Notes: a model not told the origin generated them from the letters alone. A DNA stretch of 64,000 bases from Magnolia sinica (GCF_029962835.1 NC_080574.1:27440001-27504000); one strand, 5' to 3'; counted from the stretch's first letter, positions 30,380-42,898 are shown. Numbers and translations are program-made.

Positions 30380-30701
30380 GTTCTTTTTTTCCTCTTTCTC
30401 TCTCTGTAGTTTTTTTTTTTTTTCCTTTTTGGAGGTTTTGACATATACCACCCTGAACTTTTGCTATACACTAAGGGGGCATTTGGATCATAAGTTGCTT
30501 AAGATAAGCTACTTATGTCACAAGTAGCTTAACTTAGTTTCTACTTATTAAGAAGATAAGTATGTTTGGTAAACAACATACTTATCGGCCTCTCTTCTCT
30601 TTCGTCTCTCCTAATGCCTCTCTTCGACAACTTATGAAAAGTAGAAAAGCTAAAAAATTTAACCGAAGTGATTAAGTACTTTTAAGTAAAAAAAAAAAAA
30701 A
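30204..30701. repeat. Tandem duplication, copy 1
   Basis: Starts GTTGTAACCATATGAATC just 3' of the ADH gene. It includes a (CT)n tract (about 30330-30380), a T run and the left half of a Tourist-like MITE, and ends in an A run. Nearly identical to 30702-31142. Confidence 0.92.
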
Positions 30702-31308
30702 GTTGTAACCATATGAATCAATGGATACATAAGTGCTCCACTGCATGTTTTCAAGTGTTTTCATACATGGTGTCATGCTACGGATGATGCAATTGCAGTG
30801 GATTCAGAGAGCTTCATCTTCTCATTCTTCTCCTCTCTCTCTCTCTCTCTCTCTAGTTTTTTTTTTTTTTTCCTTTTCGGAGGTTTTGACATATACCACC
30901 CTGAACTTTTGCTATACACTATGGGGGCATTTGGATCATAAGTTGCTTAAGATAAGCTACTTATGTCACAAGTAGCTTAACTTAGTTTCTACTTATTAAG
31001 AAGATAAGTATGTTTGGTAAACAACATACTTATCGGCCTCTCTTCTCTTTCGTCTCTCCTAATGCCTCTCTTCGACAACTTATGAAAAGTAGAAAAGCTA
31101 AAAAATTTAACCGAAGTGATTAAGTACTTTTAAGTAAAAAAAAAAAGTTACTTATAACTGATCATAAATTAAGAACTTGTAAGCAAAAAAAAAAGTTACT
31201 TATAACTAATCCTAAACCAAACTTATTTGAAATAAGTCACTTATCTACTGCTGTAAGTAGAAAAGTAACTTATTGGGCGGTATCCAAATGGGCCTTAAAT
31301 AGCACTAA
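30472..31308. mobile_element. Tourist/Harbinger-like MITE, internally duplicated
   Basis: Left GGGGGCATTTGGATCATAAG, right complement AGGCCCATTTGGATACCGCC. Both flanked by TAA (target-site type of PIF/Harbinger). The left half is present twice because of the tandem duplication; the right half (31143-31308) once. Confidence 0.65.
30702..31142. repeat. Tandem duplication, copy 2
   Basis: Begins with the same GTTGTAACCATATGAATC. Differences are a few substitutions, a shorter CT tract and the absence of a 'cctctttctctctctgtag' stretch. The remainder of the MITE follows only this copy, so the duplication breakpoint lies inside the MITE at its A-rich run. Confidence 0.92.
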
Positions 31309-32703
31309 TCTTTTTGTTATTGTCAAATAACCCCTCCTCTTTTTTGTATATAATAATAAAACACCTTAGGATTAATTTTCATTAGATTTGACTGTTAGAG
31401 AGACTGTTGACCTTTCAATTTCATGTGACCTTGTGATGATACTTTTGCCTGTGATTGTGTGAAAATGAAGGAAATTCTCATTTTTCTCATATGTAAACAC
31501 AAAAGAGTTATATGTTTTCAGCTATTCATATTAAAAGCCGGAATGCCCCATTATTGGACAGTAGATGAGTTGCCTGTGGTCCAGCCCACACCTGCAAGTG
31601 GTCGAGTTCTTACCCCAAGCAGAACCTTTTACTGTGTTTAGATAAGGACTGAATGGAATTTACCTCCTCCACAAAATTAGCGGCAAAGCCATCATTTCAT
31701 ATGGTTAATAGACAATTTTAACAGTTAACAATCTTTTTTATGATCAAATGAAGTTAACCATAAAGTGTTTTATGACGGTATATGAAAAGAGAGGAGTTAT
31801 TTAACAATACTAAAAAGGGGATTATTTGACATACAACAAGGGAGGGTAATAGTGTCAAAACCTCCTTTTTCTTTTAGTGACTGCCTTTCCTTTCCTTTTC
31901 TTTTTGGGATTCTAACAGCAAAATTCCTTAGCAATCTATATTTAACCAAATAATGCCTCCACGAGTAGGGGTGTAAATCTGGCCCACCGGCCCATGGCCT
32001 GGCATGGTAAAACCAACCTACAGCACGGCCCTACACGACACGGTAAAACAGTGGGCCGTGTCGGGCTTCAATATCCTGTCCCATGGCATGGCACGAAGCA
32101 TTGCCCGTGGCACGGCCTTGCACGGCACAATTATCGGTCGGCCTAGCCTATCTACTTTTGTGAAATTAACCATCTCCTCTATAAAATGACTAGTTTAGGG
32201 GGGAAACGGTCATTCGACATTTAGAAATAACTATAAAAGGAGATTACTACCTTCCTTAAAGCTATCAAACTCTCTCTCTCTCCCTCTTTCGCTCTCTCTC
32301 AATTCTCTCAAGCTCTCTAAATACTCAAGATCTCAAGTTCTTAGGCTCTTAAGTGATTAAGTCCACAAGTCTCAATTTCGTGAAGGTCTTAAGCTTCCCA
32401 AATTAGAAACTCAAAAAATCTAAAGTTTTCAAGTTCTTAAAATCTCAATTTCTCTGGTATCTGAAGTTGTCAAAGTTTGATAACTTTCTTATTTAATTTT
32501 ATTTCTTTTATCTTTTAATTATAATATTATATAATTAATTTTCATTTTCTAACACCCTTCTTAATATAATTAAGATAAATTATATATATATATAAACGCT
32601 AGATTCTTTAACACTGAAGAATTAGAGTATATTAACCAAACAATCCCTGATTACGGATCCAAGGGTTCCATGCCCCTTCTCACACCTAATTTAAATTAAG
32701 AAG

Positions 32704-33033
32704 TTGGAGAGGAAGAACTCACAGAATCATCAACTAGTTCAAAAAGGATCCTTAACTTCAAAATTTTCGAAATATATAAAAGTAACTAATTTTAAAATAA
32801 TAAGGGTCAAATGGTGTCTAAAGTTGTTTGTGTCTTATGTAAAAGATAGTATAATTGTAATTCCTTTAGTGGTACTGGCCACCTACAACATCATCTGGAT
32901 AAATGTTTGCCAAAACATGAGAAAAAAGACCCTACATAAACCCAAACTAGTCAAGCATCCGAAGGGAGTGGCTTGTCTACATTTAGTTTTACCAAAGCCT
33001 ATACTCGGCTCGAACTCGTCAAATTTACATTAA
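32704..33033 (+). pseudogene. hAT transposase, BED zinc-finger part
   Basis: Open for 109 codons. The text around VKWCLKLFVSYVKDS resembles the BED finger of hAT transposases (usually V-K-C-x-x-C), but the first zinc Cys reads Trp and the later His/Cys pattern is distorted. Confidence 0.65.
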
Positions 33034-33404
33034 AATTGAAAAGCCATTTACTTTTGCAAAAACTAAGGATTTTGAATAAATGGTTCGAAATTCGTTTACC
33101 CTAAGTTTTTAAAATTTTCTAAAATACTGATAGAAATGATGCTTTAAAACTTTTATAAAAAAAAAAATGATGTTTTAATTAAAACTTTTATAAATATTTC
33201 TGAAAAATAAATCTAATTTCGGACTTATGGACTTCCAATCAAAATTTGGGTTATATACGTGTAACTACACCTTAGATATATTTATATTGGAAATTACAAA
33301 AAAGAATAATTATATTTTCTTTACTTCAATCTCCTCACTCAGAACCCAAAATAGGTTCAGCTATACTTAATAGCCTTAGAAAATATGAAATTTAGAATAA
33401 AAAT

Positions 33405-33900
33405 ATTTTTGTAAGTTTGGATAATGCTTCACCTAACAATTTAGCAGTTGGATTTCTAAACAACCATATCCCTCTCAATGTTAGTAGAAAATTTTTTCAC
33501 ATACAATGTGCTTGTCATATCATAAATTTAGTTATGCAAGATAGTTTAACGTTTATTAGACATCACATAGAATATATTAGGCAATCAATAAGTTTTATTT
33601 TCTACTTCTCCTATTAGATATTAAGACTTTTATGTCATGTACACAACAACAATAAAAATGCTAGAAAATTTTCATCGAATGTTAAACACTGGTGAAATTT
33701 TACATTTTTTATATTAAAGGCTTCATATGAATTTAAAGATGTAATAATTGAGTTTTGCTTAAGTAGGGATTTTAAGTATTCAATAGCTAATATAGACCGG
33801 GACATTGTAAAAATAATAAAAGAGTTTTTACACGCCTTTATAATGCAACCACAACTTTGTCTAGTATTTACTATACAATGTCTATTCAAACTATAAACCA
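33405..33900 (+). pseudogene. hAT transposase, catalytic-core fragment
   Basis: LDNASPNNLAVGFLNNHIP then KFFHIQCACHIINLVMQDSL is the hAT block containing the catalytic D-N-A and the C-A-H motif. A stop at 33615 and frame changes follow; later text (EFCLSRDFKYSIANIDRDIVKII) fits the downstream region. Confidence 0.82.
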
Positions 33901-34399
33901 TTTATATAATATAAGTTTACTTTTTTTAAATAACCGAAATATAGCTGGTTTTCAAAAAAAAATTTGCCGTAATAAATGAACATTTTTAAAAATATTGGAA
34001 ATATATTCTTATAATTCTTTGCTTAGTTTTTATTATGGATCCTAAAATAAAATTACATGATTTTAAAAAGATTTCTTGAGGGATGTAGGAAAAATATGAA
34101 TACTGATAATTTAATCTATATATCCATTATTAGGACAACATTAAACGAACTTTTTGAAGAATTTCAAAACTAGTTAGGTGCTAGGGTAGGAACAAGTTTT
34201 ATCCTTACCATGTCATTAACGGATCTGATCCATCTTGGTTTATTTTTTATAGAAGAATTGACATACTATGTAGTAATTTATCCTTTGAATTAGCTATTTA
34301 TCTTGAAAATGAACGGTTTGTTTTTCATACTCCGGACGAAGCGGCTCATTTCGATATTTTGGCCTAGTGGAAGGGACCTGAAGATAGCTTTCTTGTTCT

Positions 34400-34560
34400 T
34401 TCCCCCATGGCTAGAGATCTACTAATAGTTCTAGTTTCTACAATTGCATCCAAATCAGCGTTTAGTACATGTAATCACATGCTAGATGACTACATGAGTA
34501 CATTATCAGCACAAATGTTAGAGTGTTGTGTGTGTTTAAGGAATTGGTGTAAAGTAGAAA
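34400..34560 (+). pseudogene. hAT transposase, C-terminal dimerisation domain
   Basis: STIASKSAFSTCNHMLDDYMSTLSAQMLECCVCLRNW matches the conserved hAT dimerisation signature (A-S-x-x-A-F-S-T ... L-x-P/A-x-M-x-x-x-x-C-x-x-x-W). Confidence 0.88.
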
Positions 34561-35085
34561 GTAAAGAGTAAAGAGTAAAGTTTGATTGATGAAGATGTTC
34601 TCGGAGATAAAATCAATAAAGTAGAACTTTAGCAATTTATTTATTCAATATTATATGTAATATTTTTTTCGGAGTTGTAGTTTTTTTTTTATATATAACC
34701 AAAAAATATATATTATTATCAAGTAATTTTTCTTTTCTTCTTGGCAATCGTCAAAGGTGAGTGCATGGGTGCCAACCTCGTGGGGATGTACTCAACTAAT
34801 GATAAATTTTGTAAAATTCATCTCATTATTTGATTCACATATTAAATAAAGTGTAATTTTCAGTATACCAGTGTCGTTACCTTCATTTTGAATGGACGGA
34901 TAGGCACGGGCCGTTAGTTACCATCCAACATGCTAGTCATACCAGGCCTCACTTTTCAAAAAATGGCACAGCACGACACGTCATCCGACACAGCACGACA
35001 TGTCATCCGGCACAGCACAAGGTACAGCCAGGCCTGAACTATTCAGGCCTGGCATGACACGTCAAGACAGACCCCTAACCACGAG

Positions 35086-36230
35086 TATGCATGATATGGA
35101 GGTGCTTTTTGAGAGATAAAATTACAAAATCAACCCTTATTTAATTATTATTTTTTAAAAAAAGTAGTTAAGCTCGATACTTGTGGGGGCTCACATAGCG
35201 TGTGTATAACATTCAACCTGTTAAACATATGCAGCACGCTATGATCATCACAGACAAAACATCAAGTTAATCACATCATCAGCTAGGCTCACTCGAATTG
35301 TGATATTTTGAATGATGTACATTACTTTTTATGATTAAACCCACCTTGCGATTGGATCTACCATCTCCTTAGTTCATCTAATAATAATGTTAGAGTGCAT
35401 ATGTTGGATGGGTTGGATGTGAGACACACCATGTTGGCTCCACAACTTTCAATTTTCCACTTTGGAGTTAAGAACCAAAGGAAGGAAGCAACGTAATTTA
35501 TCCAAATTATCAGTCACCGTAGGCTGGTAAAATCCAACTTACTGACTATTTGATTTGTTGGCATTCCTGTTAAATTAAAAGAAATATATAACAATTACGA
35601 ATGACTTTACCACATCAGCTCTATTTGACGGCCAATTTTCTATGTTTGGTTTACCTACCATAAAATCATAACAATAACATTTTTATATTACTTAAATGCT
35701 AAATCATTAGCAAAATGCATAATGTCATTGTTTGATTTAAGATTTCTAAAGTAATTACATGTAAAAGTGCAATAATTATAAATTCTCAAGAAATTTTGTG
35801 GTAAAAATAATTTTTCTTTTCCTTTTTATTTCCAAGAAAATTTGAGGACTAATTTAATTTCAGATAGCTGGGGCCATAGAGTCAGGACTCTCTCAGGTAT
35901 TCTTCCTGCATCTGAAGGGTGACATGCAACTTGAGTAAGTCACAGCGATTCGAGGACTACGTGCCCAGTTCGAAATTCAATACACTTGTGAATCCGAAGG
36001 CAATGGAGAGTAGAGGGGATGTCACTGTCTGAGGTGCCAGTCAATGAAGGTTAAACAATAAAAGAAGATATCTTACTATAGACGCGCCATTACGACCGTT
36101 TGAATTTGAGAAGAGACTCGGCCCGAAATAAAGAAAATCAAACAGTGGGCCCCACATTGATACGTATTATAATATCTAAAGTGCTTGCGTTACTGGTGTA
36201 GGTATTCCCGGACGTCACTTTCTCGGGCGG
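35086..36230. other. Intergenic, nothing recognised
   Basis: AT-rich sequence without an open frame of note, family repeat or RNA gene. Confidence 0.4.
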
Positions 36231-36231
36231 G

Positions 36232-36480
36232 CGCGGATTGGGTACTGCCCCACCAAGGATCTACCTAGAGATCGACGGTCCTGGCAGGGATTTTGTGGGG
36301 GCCATAATGATATATGTGTTTTGTCCATGCCGTCCAAACATTTTTGAAAGATTATTTTAAAGCATGAGCCTAAACAGGAGGTAGATCAAAGGCTTGAGTG
36401 GACCACACACCTAGGAAGCGGTGGTAACAATGACACCCAAGGTTGAAACCTTCCCAAGACACTATTAGAAAAATACCCAA
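36232..36480. mobile_element. Truncated foldback MITE (left half)
   Basis: Begins GGCGCGGATTGGGTACTGCC, contains 'ataatgatatatgtgttttgtccatgccgtcca' and 'gagtggaccacac', then ends near 'aaccttcccaagacac' without the inverted right half. Confidence 0.7.
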
Positions 36481-37390
36481 AAATAAAAATAAAATAAGAT
36501 TTAATTATTTTGTTTCACTAAGAGTAAATGCCTTTATAATATTCTACTGTGGAGATATGTATTATAATTTGAAATTTAAAATTTTCAAAAACATTTTAGT
36601 GGTAAAACAAAAATTCTAAAAAAAAAAAAAATTAATATTACATTTTTTTTTAAACCGCAAATTCCAACAAACACACCATTATATTTATTTGTCCTCCAAC
36701 CCGTTTAAAAGGTCAGACAGGCCCGCACGAAGGGAAATAGAAATACGGTTTTGAAAGGACTGATATGGGTGAGGTGCTGAGGCTGGGCATACGTTATTCC
36801 TCCCTAGCTTTTAATTGGACAACTAATTGTCAATTCAAACCGTTCATTCTTTAGTAAAACTAGAGACAAGCTATGGCGCAAAAAATCACGACAATGAAGT
36901 GATCCTCACATCCGATCAATAATAGGAAAATGGACAGTCAGGATTGAATAGATAATCAAAATGCACTCAGTTGCCATCTTTGGCCATCTATTTGATGGAT
37001 CTCACTTTATACGGTTATGATTTAAAAGTAGTGCTTTTGTTGGATGATAAATCCAATCAACATGATTCTTGCTTAATGGCTTTCTCCCAATGATACTATT
37101 GATGTACTGTCCTGATTGATGATGGAGAGCGTCCACGTGTCATTTAAAAGTTTGAAGACGCTGTTAATGTCTCCATGAAGATTTTAAATGTGGACCACCT
37201 GATTTTCTACTAGCCCGAAATGGTGGACCTGGACAGACCCAATCACCAAACGGTTCTTAGAAGTTGAACCAGATCGGGTCCACTGAGAACCCCACGGGTC
37301 CGGGTACCCGTTGACAGCCCTACGCTCATGAGTCACGTGGAACGCGATGCACGGAGCCCAGGAAATTTAATACTAATATTTCGTGACAGA
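36481..37390. other. Intergenic, nothing recognised
   Basis: No coding frame or definable repeat. 37120-37260 has weak MITE-like wording ('atgtggaccacctga'). Confidence 0.35.
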
Positions 37391-37399
37391 TGCTTTAAA

Positions 37400-37948
37400 G
37401 GGCGCGGATTAGCTACTGATAGGTTGAGTAGGGAGACTAGCTACTGAAGTGACGTCAGCAAGTTCCGTAGGCCCCACCATGATGTATTATTTGTATCCAC
37501 ACCTTCCATCCATTTGTAGAGATCATTTTAGCTCAATATCCAAAGAACGAATTAAATCCAATGCTCCAGTGAACCCCAGCACATGGGACAGTGACGCCCA
37601 CCGTTAAAAACTTCTAAAGGCCATAAATGTTTTAGATCACGCTCATGTTTGTGTTTTCCCTTCTTTCACGTCTTTTTAACTTTTGAGCAAGTTGGATTTC
37701 AAATAAACATTATGATGGGCCTTAGGATAGTTTCAACGGTAGGAATCACTATCCCCACTGTTTTATTTGGTGGGGTTCACTACAGATTTTTATTTGCCTC
37801 ATCCTTTGGTTCATACCCGAAAATGATATCTAAAAATGAATCGACGGTGTAAATATAACACATACATCATAATAGGGCCCACAGAACTTGCTGACTTCAC
37901 TTCAGTAGCCGACTCGCTACTCAACCTGTCGGTATCTAATCCGCGTCC
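37400..37948. mobile_element. Foldback MITE with 9-10 bp target duplication
   Basis: 549 bp. Left end GGGCGCGGATTAGCTACTGA, right complement GGACGCGGATTAGATACCGA; inverted ends run about 85 bp through 'gacgtcagcaagttccgtaggcccc'. TGCTTTAAAG occurs immediately on both sides (37391-37400, 37949-37958), a 9-10 bp duplication typical of Mutator-like elements. No coding capacity. Confidence 0.93.
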
Positions 37949-37958
37949 TGCTTTAAAG

Positions 37959-38995
37959 CAAGGAAAAACTCAAGAGGCAATGTGCGGCACTTATTCCAAC
38001 ATTGCACACATGTGTGTAATCCAAGCCATTCATCAGGGGGGGCTGCTGGAAACGTAAGAGTACCCAAAAAATTACCATCTCCACTCATGTGGTGGCCCAC
38101 AAGTGTATGAGCAAACAGGTCCACATTCAACGCTGCCGCTGTGTTGTATGCCTGACGAGTAGACAAGCAGGGTTTTTTTACCAGGGTATTCTAACGACGG
38201 TCCCTGCCTGATGAATGGCCTGGATCTTGCCAATGTAGTCCAAATTGGCACGTGCACCACAGATCGCTGGGTCAATCTTTCCTTGCCCGGGCAAGTTATT
38301 ATTAATATGATAAATCCACGTTTCCCCACCAGATTTGTTCTAGATGCTTTACTCAATACATCCTAGCGTATTGGAAAAAGATAAAACGGGACTTTAGGCA
38401 TTTGTACTTGGGTTCTTTTCATTGATATAAACCGTTTATATGATAGGGATTCACTTGGATGAGGAATGCTCTGAAAATCTCTCAATTTGAATATTTCAAC
38501 CATTTGATTATACAAATATTATGGTGACCGTCCATTTTCAAAGCTAAAGAGTTTGAATAACTGAATTTGAGAGATTATCTTTGCTGGTTATCCACCGTAC
38601 AAGGTGATAACAATACATAAACGGCTTGGATCATTGGAAGACGACTCAGATTTAAAGGAAAAGGTCCGGATGTATCATATTGCAACAGTTACGATGTATT
38701 CACGCAAATCTCTTTGTTAAACGGGAAAAGGTTGAGAGGATTAGGTGTGCTATCTCCATCCATCCCTTCATCCGAGCATCAGCATGGTTTCCCTACCATA
38801 TTTTAGAGGTATATACAATGCTCGGGCTTGAACTTGTACAAAACTGTTCGGGTTTTCGGGTTGTACGAGTGGGCCATGGTTGAATGGAGAATATTGCTGG
38901 AGGATTCTTGGTGAATGGGCCATCAGCAGTGGGGCCCATAACTGGAGAGTTTTTGGTGAATGGACCATCTGTAGCCGGGCTCATGACATTAACTG
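37959..38995. other. Intergenic, nothing firm
   Basis: No gene. A local direct repeat 'ttggtgaatgggccatc/ tttggtgaatggaccatc' with 'agcagtggggcccataactgg' occurs at 38908-38970. Confidence 0.4.
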
Positions 38996-38997
38996 TC

Positions 38998-39380
38998 TGG
39001 ATCATTGAACGGTCAGTTCTACCCTGCCGGTCTCTAGCCACCGCCCACCGTGATGTATCTATTTATCCACACCGACCATCCCTTCTCTCATATTATTTTA
39101 CGATAAGTTCACAAAAATGAGGCAGATCCAACGCTCAAGTGGACCATGCCACATATTACTTTTTCATTTAATCTAACTTACATTTAATGCAACCCAAGCT
39201 TATTATTTGGTGTAGATCGAGTTGGATCTTCCTCATTTTTGTGAAAATACCTTGACATGATCTGAGAGAAGTGATGGACGGCATGGATAAGAAGATAAAT
39301 CACGGTGGGAAAGCCTACAAAACTGACCGTTCGTGGCTGGCTACGGGCGGGTGTAGGACGCAATCCGCGTTCAGAACTCA
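38998..39380. mobile_element. Foldback MITE, left end eroded
   Basis: Right end complement reads GAACGCGGATTGCGTCCTAC followed by 'acggtcagtttt'. The left side has the matching 'acggtcagttctaccctgcc' and 'ccaccgtgatgtat' but lacks the GCGGATT terminus. Confidence 0.7.
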
Positions 39381-41435
39381 CAAACTTTTTGCCCGAGCAT
39401 CTTTACCGGACATTCATATTTTAAGGAGACTTTTTACGAGAAAGTTTCTTAGCGATTAGGATTTTACAAGACAGAGTCTTTTAACTTTTTTAATTTCTTA
39501 AAAGCTGCTTCTTAAATTGAAATGACCGAAATGCCTCATCCATGTTCATTCTAGAAAGTGGGGACGGAGCATTTTGGGCCCACCTGAGATTTGTGTGACA
39601 TTCAACCATACAACAGTTCTGCCATCATGATCGTAGCACCATTCATTCATAAGGTGTCCAAATGCAAATCCCAACTCTTTACGGTGGTTTGCTTTTACGT
39701 GTGGCCCACCTGATGATTGGTCGGCCTGATTATTTATTCGTTTCATCATCATGGTTGATCGTAGCAGTTGAAACGGTAGATGTCACTTCATGAGTCTTCT
39801 CATCCTCTTAGAAGCTCATTTTGGGAATTTTAGAAAGTTGAGGACTGTTTGATAAAATCAAAATTCTTTGGAAATAGAAAGTCTCACGCGTTCGCTTTCT
39901 CATAACGTAAGTCCATATTACAGAGTCAAAAATAAAAGGTAACGTAAAAAACCAGAGATCAAGGTTAAAAATAGACAAACGTGGCCCACCCAGGTGTGCC
40001 CTTTTGAGGTTGCCACGTGGCTTTACGCGGAAAGTCAGACGCGCATATTTGACAATAGACACATGGAAGGTCGAGCTTGACTTTAGCAATTATATATTTT
40101 AATAAAAGCATGCCATGACCCGATCACATTCACATGGTAGGAAACCAGGAATCCTTCTTCGTTAAACCACATTTGGTTAGCTAAACCAAATTCATGTGTT
40201 TTATTAGTTATTCAGAACTGATCTGTGGGTTCGGTGTATGGAACCTTCCCACGCACCTAGTTGCATTTTGATTCATTGTCACATCTACACCACCTAATCT
40301 GTACCGTCCATAGGTTCAGTTTACTATTTCTCCACTAGATCTAAAATATCACAGCAATCCAATGGTTCTGATATCCATCTTTGATGGAACTATCTTTTTC
40401 GACCAATCTTGTCCATCCATTTCTTCATGTTGCTGATGTTTTCAGTTCGGATCATCTGATTAATATGAATTCTCGGAGGTAGCATAAGTAGAGTTGACTG
40501 GACTTGATGGACGGTCCAGATAAGTGATGTGGGTGCCAACGAGTCCAAATGCAATGACGGTGCAATGAAAGGTTTCTGTGTATTTAGCCTACTAGATCAT
40601 TTCTGTTACACACTAGGGGGTTGAACAACCTTGTGTGCGTAGTTGACGAACATGTCTCAATGGCCCACATGTCTGTTTATCTAGACCATCAAGATCATTG
40701 TCCCACTGTTGATGGAGCGTTGCCCCGAAATTCTTCTTCTCAAACAGTCCGAATCATTTCATTTTCTTCCATTGAATTTTGATGTACGACTTTTTCCTTT
40801 TTAATCATTTAAATAATGGCTAGCAAATGGATGGTTAGGATTTCCCAATTAGTGGGACCTTTTTTATCTAATGCCCCATACACAATGTATCTTACCGTTT
40901 TGATGGTGTGGATGGGAGATGCTCACATCCAACCGGCTGTACTACTAATCTAACGTCCAATTAGTGGATAATTCCATCTTACCATATGCATGCAACATCC
41001 AACTCATCCAAAAGTTTCACTCACCATGAAGATCACCATATTCTAAAATTAATTCGATCCACTCATAAAATGGCCCACGCCCACTTTTTTATATAAGTAA
41101 TCCGTTATTTCAATTTCGTGGCCCACTTAATGGTCCAATCATGCTGATTTTTTCATTATGTGGTCCCCATGCTGGATGAAGCCTATTAGACGGTTGGATG
41201 TCTTATACACATGAAAATTTGGAACTTACTGCTTGGACGGTAACTTATTGTCCAACTGGTGTGCATTGGAGTACATATATGCCACGTGTATGGTGGTCCA
41301 AATGGCCAGATTAGAGGTAGCCGTTTAGTAAAATAGTAGGTGAGGGAGGTGGGAACTCCCCCAAAATAAAAGCATCTACGAAGACGGAAACACCTAAAGT
41401 CAAAAAAGGATGCACAAGCCCAGTCACGCAAACAT
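39381..41435. other. Intergenic region upstream of the NHL gene
   Basis: No gene. 40240-41000 contains dispersed-repeat wording ('gatggacggtccagat', 'caaatggatggttaggat') shared with 11840-12160, but I could not set element ends. Confidence 0.4.
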
Positions 41436-41440
41436 ATATC

Positions 41441-41447
41441 TATATAA
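41441..41447 (+). promoter_or_regulatory. Probable TATA box of the NHL gene
   Basis: TATATAA lies 143 bp upstream of the ATG, leaving room for a 5' UTR of about 110 bp, a normal plant spacing. Confidence 0.5.
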
Positions 41448-41589
41448 CATTGCGAAAACACCATCTAACCTCTTCCATCTAAACTCTCGGTAGCTTAGAG
41501 AGACAGAAGATCAAGATATATTTTCAAACAGGTGGGCTACACAAACTAATCAGATTAGATTTTGGTTGGCATAGTTTCAGAATTCAACA

Positions 41590-42321
41590 ATGGCTGAAAA
41601 TCAGAGAATCCACCCAGTAGACGTTGAGACGCCACTAGCACCCCGTGACAATTTGAAATCAGAGAAAGGCGATCCAGTCAATCAATACCAGCCTATCCGC
41701 CGCACAATCCCCGTTAGGTACTCGAAGCCACCGAAGAAGCGTAGCTGTTGCTGCAGATGCTTCTGTTGGACAATCAGCTTCCTTCTCATCCTCCTCATCG
41801 CCATCGCCGTTTCTGCCGGCATCCTCTACCTCGTCTTCCGTCCAAAGCTACCGAAATACTCCATCGACCGTCTCATGATCTCCGACTTCACTGTCGACCC
41901 CAACATGAACTTACAAGCCGGCTTCGATGTGACGATCACGGCGAGGAACCCGAACAAGAAGATCGGTATCTACTACGAAGACGGTAGCGAGCTTAGTGCA
42001 TGGTACAGCGATATTAATCTGTGTACTGGGTCGTTGCCGAAGTTCTACCAGGGTCATCGGAATACCACCGTTCTCAACGTTGCTTTGACAGGCCAGACCC
42101 AGCTCGGAAGCACGCTGATGACCGCGCTGACGGAGCAACAACAGACGGGCCGGATTCCGTTGGTTGTGAGGGCTAGAGTTCCGGTGAGAGTGAAGGTTGG
42201 GAGGTTGAAGCTTTGGAAGGTGAAGTTCTTGGTCAGATGCAATTTGGTGGTGGATAGCTTATCTGCTAATAATCAGATTAGTATCAAAACAAGCAGTTGT
42301 AAATTTAGGTTGAGGCGTTGA
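41590..42321 (+). CDS. NDR1/HIN1-like (NHL) LEA_2 membrane protein
   Basis: Intronless, 243 residues. The start is in a good plant context (CAACAATGGCT). A cytosolic N-terminus with a basic stretch and a Cys cluster (CCCRCFC, 53-59, possible palmitoylation) precedes one membrane helix at about 60-82. The LEA_2 domain follows (about 105-215) with the NHL hallmark NPNKKIGIYY at 120-129 and YQGHRN at 153-158. Length and layout fit the NHL6-like branch of the family. Members are plasma-membrane proteins linked to defence and abiotic stress; that role here is by homology only. Coding GC is higher than the flanks, and no defect is visible. Confidence 0.95.
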   Translation: MAENQRIHPVDVETPLAPRDNLKSEKGDPVNQYQPIRRTIPVRYSKPPKKRSCCCRCFCWTISFLLILLIAIAVSAGILYLVFRPKLPKYSIDRLMISDFTVDPNMNLQAGFDVTITARNPNKKIGIYYEDGSELSAWYSDINLCTGSLPKFYQGHRNTTVLNVALTGQTQLGSTLMTALTEQQQTGRIPLVVRARVPVRVKVGRLKLWKVKFLVRCNLVVDSLSANNQISIKTSSCKFRLRR

Positions 42322-42890
42322 TTTTATTTTTTATTTTTTTTATGTTTTTATTTTCTTTGCCATTTTTATTATTAGTTTGTAAGTTTTATTTATTTTATTA
42401 TTATTAGGAGATTATATATGCTTTCGCTCCATTCATATATATATTTTTTATGTATACTTTGTTGGGATGGATTTATACTTTTGAAATAAATGATGGAGCA
42501 TACATGGGCTTGGAAAATGATGTCTAGAAATTGGAGTGTAGAAATGTTCACAAACAGCCTGTCAAATGTGGCATTTGTGAGGAACATCTAACCCGTGCAA
42601 CAGGTGTGGTGGACCGTTGAAAATCAGATCAATTCGGTTATTAGGTGGGCTGCATCTGTACTTTGTCTAACCAACAGTTGTCCATTGATTTTAATGGTAT
42701 GGCTTATCAGATGAGTGGACCAATATTGTTTTCGTCCCAGGTTATCTTTATAGTGTGGTTCACTTTTTAGATGGATTGGATGTAGTGTGTAATGACGGAT
42801 TGGTGGGAAAAAAAAGTGGTGCATGTGAAAACTTCTCGTGAAAATGATTGCATGAGAACATAAAGGATTCGATGTTAAAACTATAGTCTA
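42322..42890. other. 3' flank of the NHL gene
   Basis: T-rich 3' UTR-like sequence (42322-42450), then ordinary non-coding DNA up to the next MITE. Confidence 0.4.
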
Positions 42891-42898
42891 TATACTCC

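Larger units (their letters stand above)
30431..31865. mobile_element. Larger TIR element hosting the Tourist-like MITE
   Basis: Ends GGAGGTTTTGACATA (left) and complement GGAGGTTTTGACACT (right). Internal blocks 'tgtcaaataacccctcctc' (31321) and 'gaggagttatttaacaatac' (31792) are also inverted. Interrupted by the MITE at 30472-31308. Target duplication unclear because both flanks are T-rich. Confidence 0.5.
31966..35077 (+). mobile_element. Degenerate full-length hAT transposon
   Basis: 3112 bp between TAGGGGTGTAAATC (left) and complement TAGGGGTCTGTC (right), with 8-bp flanks TCCACGAG (31958-31965) and ACCACGAG (35078-35085), 7 of 8 identical. Sub-terminal regions are packed with 'ggcatggcacg/cacgacacg' repeats as in plant hATs. 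Three blocks of transposase homology lie in order on the plus strand, with stops between them. Confidence 0.9.
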
